Source of the DNA: Gonocerus acuteangulatus
Lineage: Eukaryota; Arthropoda; Insecta; Hemiptera; Coreidae
Reading direction: 5' to 3'
DNA length: 64,000 nucleotides
NCBI GenBank assembly: GCA_946811695.1
Contig: OX328123.1
Coordinates: 44,848,903-44,912,902, forward strand
Part shown: one piece after another, positions 40,262-50,976 of the stretch
Position numbering within the stretch: position 1 is the first letter of the stretch
How the letters are laid out: every line of letters starts with the position of its first letter
Position numbers and translations under genes: made by a program
Notes under the pieces: generated by a model
Database searches by the model: none
The model's input: the letters and a program-made list of their open reading frames with translations, nothing else
Told to the model about the DNA's origin: nothing

Positions 40262-40412
40262 GATATTATGGTTGCACTGGATATTGCTCTGGTTGCTAGC
40301 ACTGCCTGAAACCTTTTCTCATAAAGAAGAACTGAGTTCAGAATTTCCTTGGAAGAAAGGACTCTGCAAGAACGACATGCAGACACTTCAGCCAGATTTT
40401 GATGCAGACAGG
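40262..40412 (+). CDS. Lipocalin gene 2, exon 2
   Basis: Acceptor TAATTAG, donor GTAAGT. One base plus 50 codons, phase 0 at the end. It begins with a hydrophobic signal-like stretch (ILWLHWILLWLLALPE) but has no in-frame Met, so a small first exon like that of gene 1 is expected upstream. It ends DFDADR, parallel to DFKVNE of gene 1. Confidence 0.65.
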
Positions 40413-43400
40413 GTAAGTTACTAGTAACACTTCGCTTAGAGATATTTCGATTTTTTTTTCTCTTCTATTTATCTAGATATATAAAAATCACGTGTCTGTC
40501 TGTTTGTCCGTTTATCTGTTTGTTCCTTATACAAATCCACACCGTTATACGGGATATCTACTAGGCTAGGTCAAAATAGCAAATTTCAAAATTTGGTCAA
40601 AAGTTTTGTTCAAGAAAATTGGCTACACTGAACCATTCAGATTCTGACGACCATTTTGAATAATGTCTCAAATTTATTTGTTGATGTTCTTGATAATTAG
40701 AATAACTCATTGATGACTTTACATCATTATATAATCATGTAATGCAGTTTATTTCAATTTTATATCAACAGTCACTGTCTAACTAATGAGCGCTGGCCTT
40801 TGATAACAGCTATCTACTCGCAGGCTCTGGTGCTGGCCTCTGTTGGCTGTCTCACGAGCTACATCTAGACAGATATAAACAAATTCACAACGTTTGACCG
40901 ATTTTAACGTAACTGGGGTTTACAGGTAGATCTTGATACGGGGATTGTCATAGGCAGAAAATAGGTGTAGCATGGCACGCCGGGTAACAGCTAGTATAGG
41001 TATATATTTTAGGTGCTCCGACTACGTTTTGTCAAGGTATGTCTTGAATACGTGTCTGTATGAATATGTAGATGTCGAGTTCGATTTTTTGTATTTATTC
41101 AGTCCTAGATCCAGTTTCAAATTGTTTAGAGTACATGATATGAATGTCACGGGGGTCTGGGTAAGAGTTGTGTTTGTAGTAGGTCAGCGTCTTGTGCATA
41201 AATCATACATCTTACCAGCAGTGGGCTTTGCCTGAATGGTTGCATTTGGAGAAAACGGTGCTTGGAATCCGAAAATGTCGGTTTCGTTCTGCTATACCTC
41301 TGTTTCCCATAATTTTTAAATATTTTCTCCCCGCAAATTTCATACAGACTCAAATATTGATATTAATAATCACATAATCCCTTGGAACACCAAAGACGAG
41401 CCTTGAAATACCTAAGACTTCTTCTTGACACTAAACTGACATGGATCACTCACATAAAAAATAAACTGACGCAGGCTTACCTAAGACTTGGACAGCTTTA
41501 TCCTGTGATCAACAGCCATATTTCACTAAAACCGCATACGACAATAATGCTCTATAAGACTCTAATTCGACCCCTCATTACGTACGGAGCACCTGTCTGG
41601 ATGGGCGCCACGAAGCCTCAGATTAACAAGATCCAAAAGTTCCAAAATAAAATCTTAAGAATTTCGGTGTCAGCATCTTGGTTCATCAGGAACACACAAC
41701 TACATCGTGAACTGGACGTAGCCTACATCACAGATTTTCTGAAGGACACGACAATGAAATATCTCACTACTCTTCCAGCAGAGATTCAACAACTAGGAAT
41801 AGGACAAGTCACAGTGAATCGACACCTTAAAGCACGCTTGCCTCAAGACATCCTATACTATAGAGGCAGGCATTTTTATTACCTGACTCAGTCCCTACAG
41901 TTAATATTTCATATATTGTTTAATATGTTAATTTATTTTAACTTAATGTTATTATGTTTTGTTGTTAAATTTGTGTAAGGCTTACAATCAAGCCGCCCCT
42001 TCTTCTTCTTCTTCTTCCCTTAATTTTTCGTTAAAACAAGATACGTAAATAAGAAGAAAGTTTTTATTACTTTTTGTCTGGTGTATTTTAACGATATGTC
42101 GTATAATAGAGGAATGTAAGGGTGGAAACCTGTGTATAGCACGGCGTTAATAGCCGTTGATGAATAAATAAATAATGACGGAATATAAAAAAATGTCGGG
42201 CAACTAAATATACCTCGGAATGTAGCAGAGTCTCTTAAAAATATTCAGCAAATTATAGACGTAATGGTCCAACTTGTAAAAATCTGCGGCATACATAAAT
42301 TGGTAAAAGCTCTCTAAATATTAAATATAATATAAAGAGTAAAAAATGAAGAAGAATAAATAAATAAAATAAACTCTATATGCAAGCAGACATTGGTTTT
42401 AAATGCGCATTGTATTGGGTTAGGTATAGGATCTTAATGAAAAATGTATTAAAAAAACACAAATATGGAACAGATATAAATAGATTCTAGGGCGTAATAA
42501 CCTTGCAGTTACTTCCCCAAATAAATGTACCTCTCTCCCTAATTTGGTTAAGGCAGCTGCATATAAAGCAGAGGAACGGGGTTCATATTCCATCCTCCAA
42601 TCTGTGAGCTCTCTATGTACATAATAAAATATTTTGGAAGCTGGAAGAAGAAACAACATATTTCCTATCCTACAAGCCAAAAGGAGGAGGGACAATTTCA
42701 TTGACAAGTAGTCTTGAGCGGTAGGACCGCTACGATGATGATTGGCGACAGATCGCCAGGCTTGGAAAACTCAAGGAGCAGAGATCATACTGACTTCTGC
42801 TTCCCTGGAAATAGTAAGGCCTTAGCCAACATTCGTTCCTCCTTATTATTTAAATGTTTTATTCCGACGTATTTTTATCTCCTTAATTATTTAATTTAAA
42901 ATAAACTCTTTGAATGACGGTAAATATCTGATGATGAAATAAAATGCTATTTTATTCATTCTTGCAATTAATTTAAGAATATCTCAACTTAAAAATGCAG
43001 CTCCATCTACTCTCTATTCATATATATATGAATTCATCATACATATGCTGGGAATGCAGACTGCTCTCTTGGTGAGCTTTTAGAACAAACCAGAATATTA
43101 CTATGGTATAACTGTTATATCGTCCCTACCATGTCAAACTATCGAATATGAAAAATCTCGTTTTTCAAATTCGAGATTTAGCTCTTGGATTGTGGAGTGC
43201 TTGTCGTAAATGGTCAGAACTCTACCCTCTATAGAATAGCCATTAATGCCTAAAATAAAGTAGATATAAGACCATTTTTCAATATATTTCTTTTTCAATC
43301 GTCGTTCACTAGTTTGCTCCGATTTTCATATTCAATAGTTATAGAGGATATTAAGTAGGTATTATTAATTAAATATTAATTACAGTTCAGAAAAAACTTT

Positions 43401-46400
43401 ATGCGACCGAGAATATAACATGGGAAATGAATAATGCTGAAATAGTTGTTAGGGTATTTTTTTTTATTTTTTTTTTATTTTTGGAAAGGGAAAAATGATA
43501 TTTTAAATAATCACCTTATCTGCACATCATCTTATCTGATGCAATTCATTATTTTTTTCAACTAATTTTAAGAAAATAAAAACATTATTGTAGCTCCCCC
43601 CCCCCCCATTAATCTGCGATGTTTGAATAATATTTTACTTTTAGCTTAACTTTAATTCATGATAAAAACGTTTTGGATCTGGTTTAGTATATGTTACTTC
43701 CCCTTTCTACCTAGGTGATGCATTATCATTTCTTTCGGAGTGGTCCCTACATTATATATTTTAATCAGAAAGAAAAATATTTGCTTTATTAACTTTTTAT
43801 AATACCTAATTGATTTTAATATTCATAATAATTGAACAAGCATTACGACTTGATTTTTTTCTGTAGACTAAATTATTGAAGAAGAGAAGTGATTTTAAAG
43901 GGTATTTTTCCCCCTGGGGCCGTAAAGTTGAGGAGGAAAAGCAGCCTGGCTGAAGGGGGGGGGGTATAAAAGTTTATAGCCACGTTTCCATGGAGACCCG
44001 AGTCGATCAGTCTTAGCCACTCCCCTCAATCGGCTGCAATTGCAACTCTCAATCACGTTTAGAATAGAAGGTTTTTCTTGAACTTGTTTAAATAAAAATT
44101 GTATTTATTTGGTTAGCTCAGAGGTACAGCACTCAAACAATTTACTGAAGGCCCAGTTAAAAGATTAGCTTACTAAAGAATTTATCTTCTAGTGTTGTCG
44201 TCGAATTCGGGCTCCAAGATAGTCTCTAGGCTCACTCAACCTTTAATTAGTTTATTAATGGGTACCTCCGTTGTGTGCCGTATAGCGATGAATCAGATAC
44301 CTCTACAGTATCTGCCCCTATGGGCCCTTAGTGTCTTGTTACGGGACTGATTACAGGCGCTAATGACCCAGTAATCGATGCGTTGTAAAAAAATAAAATA
44401 CTAATAATCAAATTGAAGTAAGTAAAACCGCATGAATTATTCTGTCCCTAGTTAACTATGTTGTTTTATAGTTCTTCAAGGGTCAATGGTTTGAGGAGCA
44501 AAGTATTGGTACTTTCTTCAGTAAAGTCTACAGGAAGTGCATTCAACTTGAATCATATCTCAACGGCAGTGTGGTCAACATCACCATTTCAGAGTACATA
44601 CCAGTGTGAGTTTTGAAATATTTGAAAATATATGCAGACAAAATTAAAATATTAATTTTACTTATTTAGCTTAAAAGTACAATACAACAAAAATGGCAGC
44701 TAGAGTGGAGTAATATGCAAGACAACAAACTAAGACAAATCAAACATATACTTACATAGTGGCCAAGCGCATACAGTAATTCCCGGAGAGAGGAAATAGT
44801 TCTTGCAAGACTGCAAATATGCCACACACGCATTACTCACGAATACTTAATGACTAATACTCAAAGACCAACATGTCAGATCTGCAATACAGAACTAACA
44901 GTCAAACATATACTAACGGACTGCCTGAATCTTTTTTTTTTTTTTTTTCGTTTTTAACAGCGCATCAACTATTTGGCTATTCGCCCAACTGCCTGCTTAT
45001 AGCGAACTTGGACATACCGGGGGACATTACTGACCTACTTACCGACAGCAGCCACCATATCGACAATATTATTAAACACGAGAAATATAAAGATATGTGA
45101 CAAAATATGAGAACATTTTTTATTTCAAAGTCAAATGAATATTAGTTAGTTTATTCAATGTTTATTTTTAATTTATTTTTGGGTTTTATTTCTATTTTAT
45201 TTTTTATCTTTACTTATTTATTAGTTTTTCAATATTTTACTTTGGCTTCTATATTACTGTCGGGGTATATCACTACGAGCAACTATTAACAGCAATCGAT
45301 GCCATTCATAGACGATGTGGAGCATCGAAAAAAATTAAAATAATAATAATAATTTTTTGCTTAATTTCTCATTTACCAACCTACCTATATCTGCTTCTGT
45401 TCCTTTACTAATCGCACTAGGGATATGAACGGAATCGCGCTATAATGACGCAGTTCCCGCTAGTCGGACGTTTTTGTTTCTGGTGCCGCACTGATTAGCT
45501 GATCGCTTCTTTCTACTGTGACCATACAAGCAAGTGTTCCATTTGATTTTGCTGTTTGTTTACATTTTTTGATTCTTGTGTGAGCACTCTGACCCGCTTC
45601 AATTTTGTGGCTACACATTTTCTTCACGAGGCTGAGGATTCTTGCCAGCTGTATGAATAATAATTTTTACTACAAGTGTTTTGAACTTCCCGATTTCGCG
45701 CCTGTAGCTTTCCCGTCAGCCAGACTGAAATTATCGTCGCAATGTATCCATTTTTTGTAAAGGGTTTGAGGTGTAGATACTTCAAAGCGAAATTTTTTTA
45801 AATTTGAAAAATAATCTATAAATGTGGCACTTTTTTCAAAAATTGAACAACTGTGGCCTTTTTTCCGAAAAATGGACCAGATGTGGCATTTTTATATGGC
45901 GCCGTGGCAATGTGGCACTTGACAGGCTCTGGTCATGAGATCAACCTGATAAGCGGGTTTTCTCACTTGGGAGAGAGGGAGGAAACGCTAATAATACGAG
46001 TCGCCTCACCCCACGAGTTCCTATTTCACAAGCCGGTTATGCATTTCCTTACCATACCTCAAATCTGATTTATCTTGAAGAATAGTATTTAAGTCGGAAC
46101 GAGAGGTTGTTGATAAGATAAAGAAGTAGAGGCGAGCTTATTGATTAGCTATTCGGCAGGCTCCTTTGAAGTCGTTAAGTTCTAAATGCTTCTCGGCGCC
46201 CAGGGGTGAGTCATGGCACTGTCTCTAGGGCTTAACATTAAGCAGTTATTTAACTTATTTAACGCACATCGCTACCAAAGCGATGCATAAAATAATCAAT
46301 AATAATTAACTTATTTAATCAAAAAGCCAATTCCTTTTCTACACTTTCTTGCACATTTTCCAACGCCTCTTTATAGGGAAGGGTTTTGATGATCGAACAT

Positions 46401-46995
46401 AGGATCGTGCGAACAAGAGAATCCGCAAATATGCTCCTTTTCAGGAGTACAATAAATAATCAACAACAATATTTTTGTACTTATTTTATTATAAAAACTT
46501 TCACATTTATGGCGTTGAGCTCTTAAAAATGGGTCATTCCCGATCAAATCAACTCACATTTAAGACATTTTTTACCTCACCTTCTCAGATTATGATGCAA
46601 TTTGGTACATGGGTTACCTTCATAAAGACAAAGAACAAGACCAAATTTCAAATTTTTCTCTAAAACGGTTTCCAAAATACGGCCATGTAAGGTTTTCAAA
46701 AAGCGATCAAAATCTCGCTGTAGCAAAATATTTAAATGGTCATAACTTCTCTCCTGTTTACATTAGAAACATGGAAAAGGTGCCACTTTTTAGTTATTTA
46801 TATGCCCTTTCAAATAACATGCAACACAGGATATGTTATGACATAATATTTTTATAACACGTTTTTTGCGCGGTTCCTCCCTCATAGGGAGGAACCCCGC
46901 TTATAAGGTGACCTCATGAAACAATCCGGAAGTGCCGACTAGAACATTTTACGTTTCAGAACCCCTAGAGAACGAAAATAACGGTGGTTCAAATT

Positions 46996-47052
<57 letters not shown>

Positions 47053-48922
47053 CTGTTCGCTCTTTCCTGGCCTCAATAATGGTCCGATTTTGATGAAATT
47101 TAGTATAATAATCTTTCGTCTAATTTGAAAGGTCAAATTCGTTAACCAGCAGAATCTGTCCACCGGGACATGGTTTTTGGAGCGAAATTCGCGCGAAAAA
47201 AATCGTTATACTTACTTCATATGCTTGCAAGTACTCGTTTTATAGGTTTATTAGCCTATAAAAACGAAGGAAACAATTTTTAAGGCGATGGCTTTAACCG
47301 TTTTCGAGAAAAGTGGAAAAATATTTGTTAAATCAAGTTTTTGGCTTGGGTACTTAGAATCATGGGATTCATTTAAAATACTTTCTGCATGTTTGAAATT
47401 CATGTAAACAAATATGTTTTAATTTTGGTTACGCTCGGAGTTAAGGAAGGATTAGAATAAAATATTTTATTTTTAGACATGAAAAGTTTTGGGAACTTCG
47501 TATACTTTCATTAATATATCGAAAACGGTTGAAAATCTTGGGAAGCAAAAGGTTACCATTCGAAAGCTTACTAAATGGTCTACAAAAAAGGTTCTGAAGA
47601 AAGTTTTGAATAAGCGATGTCAATCGGAGAAATAAGTGCTTAAACTTTGAAGTGATTGATTTCGTTTATTCGAACGGTTCTTTTTGTTTGTTTTTATTAC
47701 TTGTTATTTTTCTATTGCTTATAGTTGGATAATGTAATTGACAATAAAACAGATAAAGTAAAATAAGAAAAACAATTCATTGTTAGAAATATAGCTTGCC
47801 AAGAGAAAGAGATTCGATGACGTCTTTTGAATATTTTCAATTTTAATTGATTTTATTTGTAGAATTATTACTATAGTAGAAGAACACAAGAAAATGTGAA
47901 AAGGTTTGATATTTTTCAATAAATTGAAACATATGAAATAAGTATCTCTAGAAGAGGATTCTGGGATCTGGCGGACCCGACCAGGTAAAGTCCTAAACCC
48001 CTTTGAACAAAGGCCGAACAAAATATTATCTGTTTCTATTCTAAGCTTTTCAAATGACAATAGGGATATGAACGGAACCGCGCTAAGATGATGCAGTTCC
48101 TGCGAGTCGGACTTTTTTTTTAATCGTTAGACTTACTTCATATGCTTGCAAGTACTCGTTTTATAGGTTTATTAGCCTATAAAACTTCGTATATTTTCCT
48201 ATCTCGAAAACGGTTGGGAATCTTGGTAAGCGGAAGGTAACCATTCAAAAGCTTACTAAATGCTCTACAAAAAATTACTTGAAGCAATTTTCGATTAGGC
48301 GATGTCAATCGGAGAAAAAAGTGCTTAAAACTTCAAATGTTTGTTTTGTTCTTTTAAACGGGTTTTTGTAGTTGTTTACCTCACTTTTTAATTGGAATTA
48401 TTTGTAAAATTAGTACTATACTAGAAGAGCACAAGAAAATGTAAAAATTTTGATATTTTTCAAATCATTGAACAGTAAGATTAGTATCTCTAGGAGTGGA
48501 TGAAGGGTGCTGCCTGACCCTGTTTCTATCAGGTAGAGGTGAGGGTCTGGGCAGACCTATTTGAGGTCGTAAATTATTTCATGAAAGGTCTAACCAAAAT
48601 TATAACTGTTTCTATTTCAACCTTTCCAAATGACATTAGGATTAAGAACGGAACCGCGCTAAGATGATGCAGTTCTGCGAGTCGGACTTTTTGACTTTTC
48701 AGGCTGATTACTTCAGCAGAATCAATCCGTGATGTAATTTTATTTTTACATTTCTCTCTTTTCTATATATTTTTTAAAATACAAATGTATGACTACAAAT
48801 ATTACTAGAAATTATTAACACTTGTTTCATTTTTAGGATTTTTGCAACAGTACGAAGTCATGTGGAAATAACATTGGAAGATAAGAAAACACCTTCTTTC
48901 AATTGTAAAATCCCTTGGCTGG
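40262..48922 (+). CDS. Lipocalin gene 2 (partial: exons 2-4)
   Basis: Exons 40262-40412, 44472-44605 and 48837-48922 join in frame with GT-AG borders and the same phases as exons 2-4 of gene 1. They encode a hydrophobic leader (LHWILLWLLALPETFSH), GLCKND with the N-terminal Cys, PDFDADR|FFKGQWFEEQ with the G-x-W signature, YRKCIQLE, two sequons (NGS, NIT), and KIPWL. Role as for gene 1: secreted, binds a small ligand. The ATG exon and the exons matching gene 1 exons 5 and 6 were not found within the window. The gene may extend past 64000, or be a pseudogene. Confidence 0.65.
40473..40995 (+). repeat. Dispersed repeat family C, compact copy
   Basis: Starts atctagatatataaaaatca with cgtgtctgtc and ends catggcacgccgggtaacag plus CTAGT, the inverse of the termini at 13763 and 17967. 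Contains the accgtttgaccgatttt motif that is tandemly repeated near 49750-50360. No coding frame. It lies in the intron after gene 2 exon 2. Confidence 0.55.
41365..42175 (+). pseudogene. LINE (jockey-type) RT C-terminal fragment with 3' end
   Basis: The frame 41382-41978 reads YLRLLLDTKLTWITHIKNKL, then YKTLIRPLITYGAPVWMGAT and KIQKFQNKILRISV. This is the thumb/connection region of jockey-type LINE RT (L-D-x-x-L-x-W-x-x-H, Y-G-x-x-V-W). A frameshift at about 41390 separates it from its upstream codons. It is fused after LPQDILYYRG to non-coding sequence. The end (ggcgttaatagccgttgatg, then (AATA)n to 42175) looks like a LINE 3' terminus. Confidence 0.75.
42176..44112. other. Intron of lipocalin gene 2, unassigned
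   Basis: AT-rich with runs of C and G (43592-43604, 43955-43965). No element or coding frame could be supported. Confidence 0.3.
44113..44397 (+). mobile_element. tRNA-derived SINE, with tail
   Basis: GGTTAGCTCAGAGGTACAGC is a D-arm/A-box match; the B box is mutated. The body matches 14645 (cgaattcgggctccaag, catgaatcagatacctctac-like, cagtatctgcccc). The 3' end GCGCTAATGACCCAGTAATC, GATGCGTTGTAAAAAA is the shared SINE tail. It ends about 75 bp before exon 3 of gene 2. Confidence 0.75.
44472..44605 (+). CDS. Lipocalin gene 2, exon 3
   Basis: Acceptor TTATAG, donor GTGAGT; 134 nt, phase 0 in and 2 out, as in gene 1. It encodes FFKGQWFEEQSIGTFF with the G-x-W motif, YRKCIQLESYLNGS and ends EYIPV (compare KYIPL in gene 1). 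Confidence 0.75.
44691..45100 (+). pseudogene. LINE C-terminal zinc-region fragment, interrupted by a SINE
   Basis: The frame reads DNKLRQIKHILT, a stop, then RREEIVLARLQICHTRITHE and CQICNTELTVKHILTDC, the zinc cluster also seen at 4660 and 10238. After CLN it is cut by a 60-bp SINE tail and resumes as DIPGDITDLLTDSSHHIDNI. Non-functional. The 3' UTR continues to about 45355 with an (AATA)n-like tail. Confidence 0.75.
44928..44987 (-). mobile_element. SINE tail insertion with target duplication
   Basis: On the minus strand it reads gggcgaatagccaaatagtt, gatgcgctgtt and an A-rich tail, the shared SINE 3' tail. The duplication ACTGCCTG flanks it (44920-44927, 44988-44995). It is an extremely 5'-truncated copy inside the LINE relic. 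Confidence 0.7.
45101..45404 (+). other. LINE 3' UTR
   Basis: Sequence after the LINE stop, containing gcaatcgatgccattcatag and ending in (AAT)n at about 45355. No gene. Confidence 0.45.
45405..45469 (-). mobile_element. HINE-B 5' end fragment
   Basis: Reversed family B head: tagggatatgaacggaatcg, cgctataatgacgcagttcc, cgctagtcggact-like. Confidence 0.6.
45931..45991 (+). mobile_element. HINE-B 3' end fragment
   Basis: gatcaacctgataagcgggt, a stem with ttctcacttgggagagaggg and GGAAACGCTAAT close the element as in copy 1. With the head fragment at 45405 it could be parts of two copies, as their orientations differ. Confidence 0.5.
45992..46865 (+). other. Intron of lipocalin gene 2, unassigned
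   Basis: No supported element or coding sequence. Confidence 0.3.
46866..48113 (-). mobile_element. HINE-B copy 3, near complete
   Basis: On the minus strand it starts at 48113 with AGTCCGACTCGCAGGAACTG and CTTAGCGCGGTTCCG and ends at about 46866 with stem-loop GGTTCCTCCCTATGAGGGAG and GAACCGCG. The terminal CTAA is mutated. A (TA)n(CA)n tract (about 46997-47049) lies before the 3' block. Confidence 0.65.
47009..47049. repeat. (TA)n microsatellite in HINE-B copy 3
   Basis: About 20 TA units next to a short (TG)n. Confidence 0.95.
48122..48688 (-). mobile_element. HINE-B copy 4, truncated, in tandem with copy 3
   Basis: Starts at 48688 with AGTCCGACTCGCAGAACTGC and CTTAGCGCGGTTCCG and breaks off at about 48122 inside the element. 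It abuts the head of copy 3 in the same orientation. Tandem arrangement can arise by rolling-circle read-through. Confidence 0.6.
48837..48922 (+). CDS. Lipocalin gene 2, exon 4
   Basis: Acceptor ATTTTTAG, donor GTGAGT; phase 2 in, 1 out. It encodes IFATVRSHVEITLEDKKTPS and FNCKIPWL. The position corresponds to exon 4 of gene 1 although it is three codons shorter. The next exon, expected to carry the T-D-Y motif, was not found in the remaining 15 kb. Confidence 0.6.
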
Positions 48923-49299
48923 GTGAGTAGAGAAGTCTCTGCAGCTATTCAAGTTAATTATGTTATTTGGAGATAATTTTATTTTTTAACTATAGTATAA
49001 GACTTAGACTGGAAAATTGGAATATGAATAGCGAAGGATTTTACTGTGGTTAGGGGGACATTGGTTTTAAGTAAATATGATGAATGGGATAGTAGACGGC
49101 TCGTTGAAAGAGGTTGCGATCTACGTCCTAGGTCGTAGGGCAGAAACGAGCAATTGTTGAGTTCTGATTTAGATGTGCGTAGTAATGGTGCTGTGTGTTC
49201 AGGAAGATTTGTAACTGATCGATATTCCTGATCTAGGCGCACGGTAGTGCGCCAGGCCAAGGGCCGGCCTAAGCATACTGTGTGTAATTACAGGAGGTC
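48923..49299 (+). other. Unassigned
   Basis: No recognised element. A minus-strand ORF here (48979-49260) has no motif. Confidence 0.3.
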
Positions 49300-50510
49300 T
49301 TAGAGCCGATTTTTACTCTCTCATAACTTTCAACCAGGTAAAGATAAAGTTATGAAATTTTACACAGGTAGTACACTACTCGATGTGAGTAAAACTGGAA
49401 ATTTTCATGATTCTACATCGAATAGTTTCTGAGATATAAGCGATCGAAAATCGGGATTTATAGGACTCACTCACTCACTCACTGACTCATCAAAATTATT
49501 AGGCACTTCCCATGATGCTAGAGACTTGAAATTTTGCATGCTGATAGATGGAGGTGTTATTAAAGGAAAAAATCGAAAAATCCTGAAACGTTGTTTTTGA
49601 CTCCGCTTCCGGGGCGGGGGCGTGCCAGTTTTGTGCTTCCTTCGGAAACCCGTCATTCCGTCCGAAACCCATGATGTGGGTTATCAAATGAATCGTCTCG
49701 GTATGAACAACCTATATTTGATGTTTTAAGAAACAATTAGACGCATATAGGCTCGGGCAAAATCGTATACCAGCTGTCTGTCTGTATGTTTGTTCCTTAT
49801 ACAAATCCGTACCGTTTGACCGATTTTGACCAAACTTGGGACACAGGTGGGTCTTGATACGGGGAGAATCATAGGCTAGGTTAAATCGTCTATCAGCTGT
49901 CTGTCTGTCTGTTTGTTTCTTATACAATTACACACCGTTTGGCCGATTTTGACAAAATTTGACACCCATGTCGGTCTTGATCCGGGGAGTGTCATAGGCT
50001 AGTTCAAAATCGTCTATCAGCTGTTTCCCTAACTGTTTATTCCTTATACAAATCCACACGATTTGACCGATTTTGACCAAACATGGTACATAGGTAGGTC
50101 TTTATCCGGGTAGTGTCATAGGCTAGGTCAAAATCGTCTATCAGCTGTCTGTCTGCATGTTTGTTCCTTACACAAATTCACTCCATTTGCGCGATTTTGA
50201 CCAAACTTGGCACACAGGTAGGCCTTGGTCCGGGGAATGCACTAGGCTAGGTAAAAAAGGTGTTTCAGCTGTCTGTCTGTATGTTTGTTCCTTATACAAA
50301 TTCACACCGTTTGACCTATTTAGACCCAACTTGGCACGCAGGTAGGTCTTGATACGGGAGTGTCATATTACCTATGACGTTTTGTACTTTTTGTTTCATC
50401 GGAAAGCCATCATTCCTTCTGAAACCCATCAAGAGGGGTATCAAATGAATCGTCTTGGTAAGGAGAACCTATGTTTGATGTTTTAAGAAACATTTCGACG
50501 CATCTTAACA
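49300..50510. repeat. Repeat unit with internal 122-bp tandem array
   Basis: Near-duplicate segments (atcaaatgaatcgtctcggt, cctatatttgatgttttaag and so on) at 49640-49750 and 50397-50510 bracket five tandem units of about 122 bp. The units begin tgtttgttccttatacaaat at about 49788, 49909, 50033, 50158 and 50281 and share cgtttgaccgattttgacca. A (TCAC)n-like run is at 49466-49486. The unit motif is shared with repeat family C. Confidence 0.75.
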
Positions 50511-50842
50511 ACAGTTGTGACTTCTTTCGTAAATGTAGTAAATAAAGTCGTAGGGGTTAACTGCATAATATACTTGACAGCAGATACTAAGTTTTTCAAA
50601 GTCGAGCCATCTAAATTCCAAAGTTTAGGATCACAAACCCAAAATGTATCGTCTTTGTTCCTATCTTTTTCTTGAAGACCTTCTACACTTACCCTATTGT
50701 GATCTTTATCCTCGGGATAAGGTTCCTGTGTTTTACAGTTTAATAGTTTAGTTAAGAGAGCAATCAATTTGTCCTCTAGAGTAATGTCATCTGGAAGAGC
50801 CTCTAACTTTTCTAGGCTAGTGATTAGATGTATGTAGGTTGA
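50483..50842 (-). other. Unassigned open reading frame, 119 codons
   Basis: The minus-strand frame is open from 50842 and stops at 50483. It reads HLITSLEKLEALPDDITLED, KLIALLTKLLNCKTQE, DTFWVCDPKLWNLDG and ends TTVVKMRRNVS. Composition looks coding, and the start resembles the L-x-x-L-P...LTLE pattern of copia gag proteins. There is no in-frame Met before the middle, so it is probably a transposon relic or an exon. Its 3' end overlaps the bracketing repeat. Confidence 0.3.
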
Positions 50843-50976
50843 TTATTGGTATAAAATATCAAGCAGTAAGGAGAACATTATGCAGAATCCAAAGACCCTG
50901 GTTTTATACGAAGTACAAAAAGCCAGTAGGTATGCGGCAACTAAATTTTAATTAATATTTAGAAAAAAGTAATGAG

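Noticed and set aside
49471..49656. Minus-strand ORFs with proline-rich ends
   Set aside because: They lie inside a dispersed repeat and overlap each other in two frames without motifs.
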